A stretch of DNA of 64,000 nt from Polynucleobacter sp. AP-Titi-500A-B4 (GCF_018688095.1 NZ_CP061311.1:1210120-1274119), one strand, 5' to 3'. Positions 1-8,927 are shown, counted from the stretch's first letter. Made by a program: numbers and translations. The notes: a model not told the origin generated them from the letters alone.

Positions 1-1244
1 CTATGCGTATCAATCAGGTCAACATCACTAAAGGCAATCGTGCCAGTGTCAGTCAGATTGCCTACCGTTGTGGTGTCTAGCTCAGTCACTGCGCCAGTGA
101 CATCGGTGGACTCTACTTCTGGTTTGTCTTCAGCTCCTTTAATCGCAACATCAAAAACAAGAGGTGGAGCCTCCGATCCAGCTTCATCTTTTGCAGTAAA
201 GGTAAAGGTTTCTGTTTTTGTCTCATCTTTAGCAAGGGAATCAACGGCGCTTTGATTGGGGACGTATACATACTGACCAAGATCTGGGCTTGTTACATCA
301 GTATTTAAATACAGTGTTCCGTAATCACCAACGTATTCTTGTTGGTAATAAATATCGCCGATCTGAATTGGCTCATTTAGATCACTTCCGTTAGTAATTC
401 CATAAGTAATGGAAAACTCAGATTTAGCAAAAATAGTGCCGGAAGTGTTCAGAGTGTCAGCATCGGAATGCGGTAGTGCGCTATCAGCAATATCACTGAT
501 GGATGCATTAACAATAGCAGGCGACGCAGGAGGTAAGGCAGGCAACAAGGGAGTCGGGTTAGCCCAGGTTAAGCCAGCAAGAACCGGAGTCCCAGAGCCA
601 TTGTTTTCTGAATTAGGATCAGTGCCAGGAGGGATACCGGCAGTTGCATCTGTTGGAACCTGGTTTGTTACTGGATTATTTTGAACCGCTGGTGAGTTTG
701 CCGCAGGAGCAGTTGGTGTTGTACCCCCCTCATTAGTTGGCGCTGAAGCTGCAGTTTCAGCAGCGGGAGCGCCGCCAACGATAGCAGCACGAACTGTTGC
801 GCCATTAACACCGCTTACTCCACCTGCACCACCTCCCGCAACACCACTATCAGTATTCATAGTTGCATCAGATACTGTTGCAGTTAATGCACCACCATTA
901 GCGTTTGTATTGCCACCATTCGCATCAGCAGCACCTGCTGCTGCACCGTTACCTGCATCAGCACCACCACCTTCTGCTCCGCCAGCTGCAACCAAAGCTT
1001 CGCCAGCAAGCGCAGAATTTGTACCAGCGCTATTTAAATTGCTATTGCTATTGTTTGGGTTTGTAGTCGCGTTATAAGAATTAGGGCCGTCTGGTGATGA
1101 CGCATTGTTGGGAGTCAGATTGACGTCTCCACGTGCATTCGCATTCTGCGTTGCGCCAGATTGTTCAGCAGGAGATGCTTGCTCTAATGCAAGGTTATCT
1201 ATTTGCTCTGCTGCTTGTACGCCAGATGTATTTGCTTCAGCCAC
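1..1244 (-). CDS. Giant VCBS-type surface adhesin, N-terminal part (runs off left edge)
   Basis: An open reading frame with no stop runs from a GTG at 1244 to the left edge, about 414 codons. An in-frame TGA about 20 nt upstream and no ATG until about codon 140 make this GTG the likely start; a GGGG run about 10 nt upstream may act as ribosome-binding site. Residues 1 to about 250 are low-complexity Gly/Ala/Asn/Pro-rich sequence without a Sec signal peptide. The following part, with motifs such as FTFTAKDEAGSEAP and GTIAFSDVDLID, matches VCBS/cadherin-like repeats of large type I-secreted adhesins. The repeats and C-terminal secretion signal lie outside the window. It is the last gene of the minus-strand secretion locus, 132 nt after the FecR gene and behind its own candidate operator. 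Adhesin identity is inferred from architecture and context. Confidence 0.8.
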   Translation of the reverse strand, partial: MAEANTSGVQAAEQIDNLALEQASPAEQSGATQNANARGDVNLTPNNASSPDGPNSYNATTNPNNSNSNLNSAGTNSALAGEALVAAGGAEGGGADAGNGAAAGAADANGGNTNANGGALTATVSDATMNTDSGVAGGGAGGVSGVNGATVRAAIVGGAPAAETAASAPTNEGGTTPTAPAANSPAVQNNPVTNQVPTDATAGIPPGTDPNSENNGSGTPVLAGLTWANPTPLLPALPPASPAIVNASISDIADSALPHSDADTLNTSGTIFAKSEFSITYGITNGSDLNEPIQIGDIYYQQEYVGDYGTLYLNTDVTSPDLGQYVYVPNQSAVDSLAKDETKTETFTFTAKDEAGSEAPPLVFDVAIKGAEDKPEVESTDVTGAVTELDTTTVGNLTDTGTIAFSDVDLIDTH

Positions 1245-1376
1245 GATATGCGCCCCAATAGGTCAAATTAATGCTGTCAAAAATGCCAATTAATAAGACT
1301 TTATTGAGTACTTAATGGCTATACAATTCGGATAATAGTTATGTAACTAAAGTTATAGTTAATAATGAAAAAAGTC
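1245..1376 (-). promoter_or_regulatory. Adhesin upstream region with dyad operator A1
   Basis: The gap between the FecR stop and the adhesin start contains AACTAAAGTTATAGTT at 1345-1360, an inverted repeat AACTA-N6-TAGTT. An overlapping TAGTTA-TG-TAACTA lies at 1336-1349, giving three half-sites in 25 bp. A 10-bp inverted repeat (1293-1302 with 1371-1380) brackets the site. The same motif occurs before tolC, the MASE1 gene and pilZ. A TATAGC (-10-like, minus strand) lies further downstream. That this is a regulator-binding site is inferred from recurrence and symmetry. Confidence 0.5.
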
Positions 1377-3278
1377 TTATCTTTTAAAGACTGCGACGCC
1401 TTGAACTACATTTGACCCAGTATTGAAGTTATAAGATAAACCGGCTGCCTGTGGACCGGTTGCAGCTGCAGTGCTAGAACCATAAAAAGAAACGTTTCCA
1501 GAGCCGGCGCAGCCACCAGCACAAGTGGCTAAAGTACCATTCTGCTTGGTTACAGCAGTGCTAACTTGAGTTTGCGCTAATGCCACATTACTCCCAGGGC
1601 TAATGGTGCTAATGGGGCCGCTACTAGCAAACGCCATGTTGTAATTTCCATAGCCAGCTGTTTGAGACGTATAGAGCGACAGATTTCCAGATATGCCAGG
1701 GCTGGCGGTGGTAGCTAAGTTAGCCGTTAGATTACCTCCGGTTACTAACCAAGTACCCTGTGGATTAGACACAGCCGTAGGGGTTGTGGCACCCATTAAT
1801 GTGAAGTTATAAGTTGGAGCTACAGGGGCAAGAGTAATATTAAAAAGCTCACCTACAACGTAGTGAAAGCCCGATCCAGCTGGAATGTAAACCAAATCTC
1901 CAGGAGGGGTACCATAAGCGGAAATCTGTTGAACATTCCCATTGGCCCAGCGACCCCAAGAAACAATGCCTTGATATACGCCCGGAGTTATTTCAACGCC
2001 GTAATTACCACCTTCCTTCTGTTGCGCATCGCCAATTGCGAAATTAACACGAACACCAGGATGATCTTTAGCAGAATAACCACTAGCAAGAGTAATTTGA
2101 TTAGGGTAAGCAGTTTGACCAGTCCCAAAATTTACAACTTGAAATCCATTAGTGGGTTGCCCAGTTGTTCCAGGACCTGCATAAGTCTGTTCACCATAAT
2201 TAGCTTTGACATTCGGTGACTCGTTAAGATCCCTATCTGCATTATAGGTGCCGATGTTATGTGGGGGCAAACCATCCATACCTGGGGTTCCAGCAGGCCA
2301 AGTCTCAGCAAGTTGAAGGTAGTAGAGATAATTAGGCTTTGCGGGGTTATCCTGATAAAAAGATTGGAGGGTATAACCATTACCTAAGTTAGGTTTGTTA
2401 TACCAAGTAGTTGGGGGATCAAAGCTTCCAGTGACGGTGATCGCTGGTGCCTGGTTGATGGTGATGCCGCCCACATTCAGCAGCGGACTAAATGGGGGTG
2501 CAACTTGTGAGTCTGCTGGTTGCCTTGGGGGTGCAACCGCCGCATTGAGCGATGGAATCTCTGCAGCATTGCTCTTATCTTTCTTGGCAGCCTTTTGTCC
2601 ACTCAGTGGATCTGGTAGGAAATTTGGTGGGGTGCTGAGTCTGACTGGCGCCGTGTTTTTATCTGCTACGTACAAGAACTGGTTTACACCTAAAGTGTCG
2701 GTTTTAGCCTCATTCTTGACGGTAATTTGCCCTTCAAATACACCAGCATAGAGTCCGTCTTTAGCTGGAGTCTTATTCTGATTAAAGCAATTGGCTTCGC
2801 AGTAATTGATATTAAATCCAGTACCCCGAATACCAACCGTTGCTACGACTGCATTGACTTGGAGATTATCTTTATTTTGCTGACCAATCGCACCAGTCAC
2901 CGCCCTCACCCCGCCCTTGACTAGACTAAGGGATGCTTTTTCTGAACCGTCTTGCTTGCCGTTGTATTTATATTCATCGATTTTGAATTCGGTTTGAGCA
3001 CGCAAAGCAATAATGGCACCATCACTCATTCTGACCTGAGCATTGCTGGCAATTCCAGTAATTAAGCTATCGCCAGCTTGTATCGAAGCGCCACGAGTTA
3101 ATGGGATCGATTGACCTTTACGTACCGCCTTGACTTCACCAATCGCCATGAGTACTTTGCCTGCCTCATCTGCTGTTTGTGCATATGCTGTTGGGGTCGC
3201 TACCATATAGATACAAGATAGCAAGACAAAAGCTTGCATGAGGGTGCGAGTAATTTTTTGTTGAAGTATTCTCATCAT
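1377..3278 (-). CDS. Secreted FecR-domain protein with C-terminal TbpB-like barrel
   Basis: The 633-residue protein starts with a signal peptide (hydrophobic residues about 12-30, likely cleavage after AYA). A FecR domain follows at about 40-190 (GEVKAVRKGQ, LTRGASIQAGDSLITG, ATVGIRGTGFNI). The middle is Pro/Asn-rich. The last 200 residues are beta-rich Gly/Ser/Thr sequence ending in a pattern NVSFYG...AAGLSYNF...GVAVFK. This resembles the C-terminal 8-stranded barrel of TbpB and HpuA-like cargo of Slam (type XI) translocons. The gene lies 6 nt after the DUF560-like barrel gene, the pairing expected of a type XI translocon and its substrate. Classical FecR proteins are inner-membrane anti-sigma regulators; this one has no central membrane segment and no sigma factor beside it. 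Surface or extracellular location is inferred. A weak lipobox-like LLSC inside the hydrophobic segment leaves lipidation open. Confidence 0.75.
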   Translation of the reverse strand: MMRILQQKITRTLMQAFVLLSCIYMVATPTAYAQTADEAGKVLMAIGEVKAVRKGQSIPLTRGASIQAGDSLITGIASNAQVRMSDGAIIALRAQTEFKIDEYKYNGKQDGSEKASLSLVKGGVRAVTGAIGQQNKDNLQVNAVVATVGIRGTGFNINYCEANCFNQNKTPAKDGLYAGVFEGQITVKNEAKTDTLGVNQFLYVADKNTAPVRLSTPPNFLPDPLSGQKAAKKDKSNAAEIPSLNAAVAPPRQPADSQVAPPFSPLLNVGGITINQAPAITVTGSFDPPTTWYNKPNLGNGYTLQSFYQDNPAKPNYLYYLQLAETWPAGTPGMDGLPPHNIGTYNADRDLNESPNVKANYGEQTYAGPGTTGQPTNGFQVVNFGTGQTAYPNQITLASGYSAKDHPGVRVNFAIGDAQQKEGGNYGVEITPGVYQGIVSWGRWANGNVQQISAYGTPPGDLVYIPAGSGFHYVVGELFNITLAPVAPTYNFTLMGATTPTAVSNPQGTWLVTGGNLTANLATTASPGISGNLSLYTSQTAGYGNYNMAFASSGPISTISPGSNVALAQTQVSTAVTKQNGTLATCAGGCAGSGNVSFYGSSTAAATGPQAAGLSYNFNTGSNVVQGVAVFKR

Positions 3279-3284
3279 GGTTCC

Positions 3285-5123
3285 TTAGTTGGAATTCCAT
3301 TCATAACGCAATTTAAGTGCGCCAGTCCATTGCTCATATCCGTATAGATTGATATTGGACTGATTATTAAAGTAAGTAAACTCTGCTCGGGCAGATAGGT
3401 CTTTGGTGAGTTTATATTGCACTACCGCATTACCAGAAAGCAAATTATCAGAGCGATTCGTTAAAAACAGTGGGTCAGTTCCGCCATAGTTACTCCGTGC
3501 ATAGCCCGCACCAACTGAGATTCCTAGCTTATCCGTTGGCAACATACTCAACTGCACGTTGCCGCCAGCGATTTTTCTACCCAAATCAGGGCGATTGCTA
3601 GTGTTATTTTGATTGGCGACGTTTGCCATCACATCAACCACAGGGCTCCACTTAGTAGTTGGGAATGTTTTACGATAACCAGCCGTTGCAACCGAAAGAT
3701 TAGAGTCGTAGGCACCATATTGACTGCCGTAGGCTAGGCTACTCGTGCCACCACCCAACAAGATAGACTGAGTTCCGGTCAAATGTCGCACATACTCTAC
3801 GCCTGCACCCAGGGTATTTGGTACAGGCACTTGGTCTAGCTTTGCCAAGCTACCAAAACCAACCACTTTGTATTCATTATCACCATCGATAGTTTTGACA
3901 CCCGTCGTAGCATTGGTTACGTTTAAGTCATAACCATTCACTTGAGAATACCGTTGCGCACTGTTATTCACATTAGCAAATACATGGGTATTGGTTCCAA
4001 CCGGCACACTCACATTTGCTCCGATCAAGGTGTAAGAGAACATGGAGGGCTGTGGTTGTGATGTAGTACTGAGCTGAACTGGTCCTACATAAGGCAAGAT
4101 AATGTTATTGATTGCCGCGGCAGTATTAACGTTATTGCTATAACCAATACCTAGCTCTCCGTATACACCATACTGAACTTTTAGTTCGCCTTCTTTTCTA
4201 TCAATAGCATCAAGATAAATATTGATCGTGCTCACTACCCCAGCAGGTGGACGTGATTTTTTGACAATCTCAAACTCTTCACGCGCTCTTTGATAATCGC
4301 CTAGCGTGAAATATGCTCTTGCTAACTCTAAGCGTGCCAAGTCATCGTTTGGATTACTCAGTAGTACGCGCTCTAAAGCCAATACGCCGTAGGATGCGCG
4401 CCCTGCCTCCACCGCAGCAACCCCGAAGAAGTAATCAAACAGTGGGTCGCCCATCATTTCTGGGTGTCTTAGGCCTAGCTCGTAAGCATCTTTCGGTTTT
4501 TTCTGCTCAATCAATACCTTGATTTCATCAGGCACATCAGACCATGAGGTCACTCCATACAGGCCGCATACAATGCAAATCAGCACTTTACGCAGATCTA
4601 TTTTGCGCAATGCCTTAATATCATGAATAAGATCTAAGCAAAACTGTTTCCACGGCTGGTTCTTATAAAAGTAGTAGTAGTTTTTAGCATTCGCATATAG
4701 TCGTATGCAAATTTTCTGGCAATCAAGTTCTTTTAATTGAATTGCAAGGTGTTTTAATTTCTTTAAGCCATCCTTATAGAAATTAAGAGCCCATTGATAC
4801 TGGCGTACTAAATCGCCTTTAACTTTTGGGGCATACAGTCGCATCAATAAGATCGTTTTTGCCTTTAACTGCAAAAATTCGATAACCTGTTTTGCAACTA
4901 TCTGCTTAGACAGCACAAAAGTTTCATCTGCCTTAGATCTAATAAGTGGCTTATAAGCCTGATATGCCTTTTCTAAGCTCTGAGTGCACTCAGAAGTCCG
5001 CTGACTTACTAGTAGGTAAAAGTTTTTTGCTTTTTGATCAACTTGCTTAACAAGCGGGATGAGCTTAAGCCCGCATTCTTGTGCGAACTGTTTAATTAAC
5101 TGTAGTGATCGGCTCATCTTCAT
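3285..5123 (-). CDS. TPR and outer-membrane barrel protein resembling DUF560/Slam, with long N-terminal extension
   Basis: The 612-residue protein has three parts. Residues 1 to about 172 are a Lys/Tyr-rich, helical, amphipathic extension. Residues about 175-192 (RKVLICIVCGLYGVTSWS) look like an internal signal peptide or membrane anchor. Residues about 195-310 hold TPR-like helices (LARLELARAYFTLGDYQRAREEFEIV). From about 318 to the end comes alternating beta sequence beginning GELGIGYSNNVNTA, typical of DUF560 outer-membrane barrels, which move TbpB-type proteins to the surface. It sits between the ClpP-like gene (10 nt) and the FecR-barrel gene (6 nt), its likely cargo. A signal peptide 170 residues from the start is odd. 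A TTG at 4610 would place a normal signal peptide at the N terminus but has a poorly spaced ribosome-binding site. The fold call is good; the translocation role is inferred. Confidence 0.68.
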   Translation of the reverse strand: MKMSRSLQLIKQFAQECGLKLIPLVKQVDQKAKNFYLLVSQRTSECTQSLEKAYQAYKPLIRSKADETFVLSKQIVAKQVIEFLQLKAKTILLMRLYAPKVKGDLVRQYQWALNFYKDGLKKLKHLAIQLKELDCQKICIRLYANAKNYYYFYKNQPWKQFCLDLIHDIKALRKIDLRKVLICIVCGLYGVTSWSDVPDEIKVLIEQKKPKDAYELGLRHPEMMGDPLFDYFFGVAAVEAGRASYGVLALERVLLSNPNDDLARLELARAYFTLGDYQRAREEFEIVKKSRPPAGVVSTINIYLDAIDRKEGELKVQYGVYGELGIGYSNNVNTAAAINNIILPYVGPVQLSTTSQPQPSMFSYTLIGANVSVPVGTNTHVFANVNNSAQRYSQVNGYDLNVTNATTGVKTIDGDNEYKVVGFGSLAKLDQVPVPNTLGAGVEYVRHLTGTQSILLGGGTSSLAYGSQYGAYDSNLSVATAGYRKTFPTTKWSPVVDVMANVANQNNTSNRPDLGRKIAGGNVQLSMLPTDKLGISVGAGYARSNYGGTDPLFLTNRSDNLLSGNAVVQYKLTKDLSARAEFTYFNNQSNINLYGYEQWTGALKLRYEWNSN

Positions 5124-5133
5124 TGTGAAATCA

Positions 5134-5958
5134 TTAATTCAAATAAGGGTCACGCAGTACTTGCTTGTAGCACTGAATGAATTGGGTATGCTTACGGTCA
5201 AACTCAGCACAACGAGAAGCGACTTTCATAGTACGGGCATGTAGCTCATCTTTATCCATACGATAAGGATTAGCCAGGCTTTCATACAACTGGGCACGCT
5301 TATCAAGATAGGATGGCTCAAAACCACCTAAACCATAAAAAACGATTTCTTGACTACTTAAACGATATACGCCTCGGTATTGATGCGACTGCATTGCCTG
5401 AAATAGGTCTGGTGGCATACCCATTTCTGCAAAGTACTGAGGGGCAAATTTTTCAAATTGATCTAATAACTTCTTAGCTTCAGGATTGTCTTTGACATCA
5501 ATCTCACGAATAATCTTGGCATTGGAGTCACTCACCGTGATACGCCCACGATGAATACCAACGGTATATGCTGGTGCGCCGCGCACTACCCCACTAGCAA
5601 GAACAAAAATGCAGGCACTCGCACATTGGCCAGTAACAAATACATGAGCATGCGCCTGTCTTAGTAGACGACCAATATTCATAGCCGCTATGCCATCACC
5701 ACCCGGGGAATCCAGTAAAACAATAAGTCCTGCAGGGACTGGGTCACCAGTCACTTGATCGATATTCTTGCGAACAGCAGCCAACACATTCTTAGAAATT
5801 TGCCCATTAATCCCCATAACTACCACTCGCTTTTCCGGGGAAGCAGAGTCAGCACTTTGATTCTGTGAGATCTCTGCCGAAGTCTGAAGTGCCATAGCAC
5901 TTCCAGCCGAAAGCATTAATAGCGCTAAACATTTAATAAAAAATGGGAAGTTCAACAT
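5134..5958 (-). CDS. Periplasmic ClpP-like serine protease
   Basis: The 274-residue protein has a signal peptide (residues 1-23, ending SAMA). A ClpP/SppA-fold core follows at about 44-215: GLIVLLDSPGGDG, then GQCASACIFVLASG with the expected nucleophile Ser114, then VGIHRG with His136, then LSSQEIVFYGLG, which matches the family's S-x-x-E-x-x-x-x-G helix. The motif set is that of small secreted ClpP-like proteins in proteobacteria, and the active-site residues look present. The two flanking Cys (112 and 116) could form a disulfide in the periplasm. It lies in tandem between the LuxR-type regulator (12 nt) and the DUF560-like gene (10 nt). A role in processing secreted or outer-membrane products of this locus is inferred. 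Confidence 0.75.
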   Translation of the reverse strand: MLNFPFFIKCLALLMLSAGSAMALQTSAEISQNQSADSASPEKRVVVMGINGQISKNVLAAVRKNIDQVTGDPVPAGLIVLLDSPGGDGIAAMNIGRLLRQAHAHVFVTGQCASACIFVLASGVVRGAPAYTVGIHRGRITVSDSNAKIIREIDVKDNPEAKKLLDQFEKFAPQYFAEMGMPPDLFQAMQSHQYRGVYRLSSQEIVFYGLGGFEPSYLDKRAQLYESLANPYRMDKDELHARTMKVASRCAEFDRKHTQFIQCYKQVLRDPYLN

Positions 5959-5970
5959 TGCTTGCTATCT

Positions 5971-7671
5971 CTATCCCGCTGCCAAACTAACAGAAAGTCG
6001 CTGGATTGCCTCTAAAGTCGAACGATCTCTAAATTCAAAGCCGCCGCCGGTTTTGGTATTGAGCAAGCCAATCGCTGTCAATTCTTGTAGGCAAGCCTGA
6101 CTTTGATGGTGAGGCATCGCTAAAACAGTAAACACCTCTTCAATTTCTACTTCAGAATTCTGGGCATACTTCATGACAAATGCGCGGCTAGGATCAGATA
6201 AGGAATCAAGCATTGCACGCAAGTCCACACGAATGCCTTCTGGGAAAGCATCTATCACTGGCATGGCTAATGTGAATACCCTGGAGAAGGGCATTTGTAC
6301 TGGTCTAGGGCCCAGTAAGCGCACTGAAGTTTGGGGCGTACCCGTTTCCTGTAGGTTGGCAGCGACAATTAATATTTGCCTGGAAGCCAATCGATCAATT
6401 CCCCGATCCCCTAAGACCAGCTTGAATGCTTCTAAAGCTTTCAATCCATACAGTTGGATTACTAATGGTTGACGTTGAGAGTGCGCCGCTAAGATCGCTG
6501 CTAAGCGTTCGCCACCGCTAGTGCTGGCACTATCTTCAATTCTGAACTCTTCATCAAGTCCCGTCTCACTCTGTATTGAGAAACTGGTTAGAAATCGATC
6601 ACGTCGATTCTGGCTCGGCGTACGTAAGCGTAAGGTTTGATAACCACGACTCTTAGCCAAATTACCAATGACATCGATTAATAAGGTGGCAGAATTTGGT
6701 GGCCAAGACTCTACTGAAAGCCATTGCGCCACTCCATCATCAACCGTCTGAAATATCGGCGCTAAAAATGGCAAGCCACCAAAGCGTTTAGCTACTTCAG
6801 GTAAAGAAAGTTCATCGCCACCGATTGCGGCCACCTTGCCTAAACGCACCTTCTGCGCAAGCAAATCTTGATTATTGGACTTCACTGCCAACCAAGGTAC
6901 ACATAACGGAGCCAACTTTTGAGTCAAACCATCTGCAAAAGGACGACCTACGCCACTCGAGTAGCGAGCCAACATAGCAGCCATTCGGAATGCATCGGCG
7001 CCAAATAGCTCTGGTGCCTTATCTGCCACAACCTCTGGATGAGAGGCAACTCCAATGCCCACAAATTTTTGCAAAGACTGTTCGCTAGGATCTGGATGTT
7101 TCTGGTAAAAATCTTTAGACCAGTTTTGTAGATGTTGTGCCAAAAAGACCGCTCTATCAGCATCATCCAAATGAGCAACAGGGTGTCCAAACCAGGCTAA
7201 CATTCCACCATAGGGTAAGGATAGGAATTTTCCATCCAAAGCATCAACCAAATTAACTGCTTCCTCTTTAAGCGCTGAGAGATATTGATCACGTAGAGCT
7301 ATCTCACCCGGAGAACTCAAAGAAGTATCTGGAACAAATACCGATACTGCAGTAACCAGACGCCATACATATTGAGCGCCATCGACATTACGTCCTTTTG
7401 ATTTTTTAGCGTCTTTAGCTAAGTCCTCGGGAGACATGCCCTTCATCAACTGCGTAGCAACGAGTACTGCCTTAGCACGGTTAGTGACATTTAGTTTGCG
7501 AAACAGAACGAACAGATGCTGCTTCACGGTACCGTAGCCAATTGCAAGCTCATCGGCAATCTCTTTATTGCTCTTGCCTTCGGCTAGCAAAGCCAATATG
7601 TCCCGCTGCCGCCCCGAAAGGGACGGACGAGACTTACTAGATGTCGACTTTTGCTCTGTTATAGCCAGCAT
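5971..7671 (-). CDS. LuxR-type HTH regulator with degenerate nucleotide-cyclase-like domain
   Basis: This 566-residue soluble protein has a LuxR/NarL helix-turn-helix at its N terminus, residues about 18-75 (SGRQRDILALLAEGKSNKEIADELAIGYGTVKQH matches the family core), instead of the usual C-terminal place. Residues about 105-290 follow the plan of a class III cyclase but lack its catalytic residues: the metal site appears as PYGGMLAWFG where GDG is expected, and the VNxAARL motif appears as AFRMAAML. The C-terminal half resembles a worn AAA/STAND-like module with no Walker A. No receiver domain is present. It sits 3 nt downstream of the HlyD gene and is likely the local transcriptional regulator; the ligand is unknown. 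It may bind one of the dyad motifs upstream of the adhesin and tolC (inference). Confidence 0.78.
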   Translation of the reverse strand: MLAITEQKSTSSKSRPSLSGRQRDILALLAEGKSNKEIADELAIGYGTVKQHLFVLFRKLNVTNRAKAVLVATQLMKGMSPEDLAKDAKKSKGRNVDGAQYVWRLVTAVSVFVPDTSLSSPGEIALRDQYLSALKEEAVNLVDALDGKFLSLPYGGMLAWFGHPVAHLDDADRAVFLAQHLQNWSKDFYQKHPDPSEQSLQKFVGIGVASHPEVVADKAPELFGADAFRMAAMLARYSSGVGRPFADGLTQKLAPLCVPWLAVKSNNQDLLAQKVRLGKVAAIGGDELSLPEVAKRFGGLPFLAPIFQTVDDGVAQWLSVESWPPNSATLLIDVIGNLAKSRGYQTLRLRTPSQNRRDRFLTSFSIQSETGLDEEFRIEDSASTSGGERLAAILAAHSQRQPLVIQLYGLKALEAFKLVLGDRGIDRLASRQILIVAANLQETGTPQTSVRLLGPRPVQMPFSRVFTLAMPVIDAFPEGIRVDLRAMLDSLSDPSRAFVMKYAQNSEVEIEEVFTVLAMPHHQSQACLQELTAIGLLNTKTGGGFEFRDRSTLEAIQRLSVSLAAG

Positions 7672-7674
7672 GGT

Positions 7675-8880
7675 TTAACGCTCGCGCATTCCTTGTGAGA
7701 AGGCAATAAAGATTGGCCTTAGCAAGTAACGCAATACAGATTGGCGATCAGTCAAGATGTCAGCCTGCACTGTCATACCAGGATCGATGAGTTTTGCCTG
7801 ATCATTACCTACATAGTTTTGTGGAATGCTGATGATGACTTTGAAATACGGAGTCTGCTTTTCATCCAAAGTACTGTAGGAAGAAACCATCGCCACAGTA
7901 CCCTCAATCGTTCCATAACGCATGAAGTCAAAGGTGCCGATTTTGAGACGGGCAGTTTGGCCTTTTTTAACAAAACCAATATCGGTTGGTGAAACGCGTA
8001 CTTCTGCTTGCATTTTTCCATCAAGGGGAACCACATTCATCAAGATAGCGCCCGGAGGGATCACGCCACCAATGGTTCTGAATTTGAGATCCTGAACAAC
8101 ACCATCTACAGGAGAAACAATATCTACGCGCTGTAAACGGTCTTCTAACTTGGTTAATTGCTCTTGTGTCTGTGCTAATTCACCTGCGGATGCATTCAAA
8201 TCATCCATATTGGTACGCCTAAAGCGTAATAGCTCTGCTTGCGCTTGACTTAAATTGCGCTGTGCATCTAATGCCTGCACACGGGTAGCCAATTTTTCTC
8301 TGGCTAGATCACCACGAATCGAGCTGACTTCACCAAGGATTTTAATCTCAGCTTCCAGTTGGTTTACTTGCGAGCGTGAGGTTTTGAGAGTGAACTCCTG
8401 CTCTTGTACCAATTGTGCATATTGTTCTGGCACTTTTGAGAAGTCAGCATCGCGATTACCCAACAAAGCACGTAGGCGCTCTACCCGCACATATAAACCC
8501 CAATACTTCGCAGCCAATGTTTGGTATTCAGCACCAGCTTCTGTTGAGTTAAGCTTCATGAGCACTTGACCAGCAGTCACAGTTTGCCCATCAACAACTT
8601 CGATCGCAGCGATACGGCCACCATCAACGTGCTGAATGACTTTAACCGCTTGAATTGGCATGATTTGACCTGGAGCTAAAGCAACGATATCTAAAGTGGC
8701 AAACATTGCCCAAATCAGAAAGATCCCAATAGCATAGGCTGCTAGCTTTACCGTTGTCTTCAGGTACGAAGGTGGCGCCGCCTCTTCTAGCAAGATCGCT
8801 TTTGCGACGTAATTGTCTGTGCGGTTTCCCAGAGACAAAGAATTTTTCTTTTCCGGCTCTAATGGGGTTAGCGTATTCAT
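7675..8880 (-). CDS. Type I secretion membrane-fusion (HlyD-family) protein
   Basis: The 401-residue protein has a cytoplasmic N terminus, one membrane helix at about 43-65 (LAAYAIGIFLIWAMFATLDIV) and the HlyD start of the periplasmic part (ALAPGQIMPIQAVKVIQHVDGGRIAAIEVVDGQTV). A coiled coil spans about 115-245, followed by a lipoyl/beta-barrel half (RVDIVSPVDGVVQDLKFRTIGGVIPPGAILMNVVP). Length and order match LapC/PrtE-type adaptors that join the ABC exporter to the TolC channel. Its neighbours are the exporter 47 nt upstream and the LuxR-type regulator 3 nt downstream. Substrates are probably the adhesin at the left edge and the two RTX proteins at 23-35 kb. Confidence 0.92.
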   Translation of the reverse strand: MNTLTPLEPEKKNSLSLGNRTDNYVAKAILLEEAAPPSYLKTTVKLAAYAIGIFLIWAMFATLDIVALAPGQIMPIQAVKVIQHVDGGRIAAIEVVDGQTVTAGQVLMKLNSTEAGAEYQTLAAKYWGLYVRVERLRALLGNRDADFSKVPEQYAQLVQEQEFTLKTSRSQVNQLEAEIKILGEVSSIRGDLAREKLATRVQALDAQRNLSQAQAELLRFRRTNMDDLNASAGELAQTQEQLTKLEDRLQRVDIVSPVDGVVQDLKFRTIGGVIPPGAILMNVVPLDGKMQAEVRVSPTDIGFVKKGQTARLKIGTFDFMRYGTIEGTVAMVSSYSTLDEKQTPYFKVIISIPQNYVGNDQAKLIDPGMTVQADILTDRQSVLRYLLRPIFIAFSQGMRER

Positions 8881-8927
8881 AGTTCTACTCTCAGGTTCAA
8901 TAGTGAATTGATTGGTTCATCGATACA

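Noticed and set aside
700..1050. Possible LapG-type Ala-Ala-Gly cleavage sites in the adhesin lead
   Set aside because: AAG triplets occur by chance in this Ala/Gly-rich stretch, and no lapG or lapD is in the window.
1306..1321. Extra motif B upstream of the adhesin (GAGTACTTAATGGCTA)
   Set aside because: Only 11 of 16 positions match and the second arm is broken; not counted as a site.
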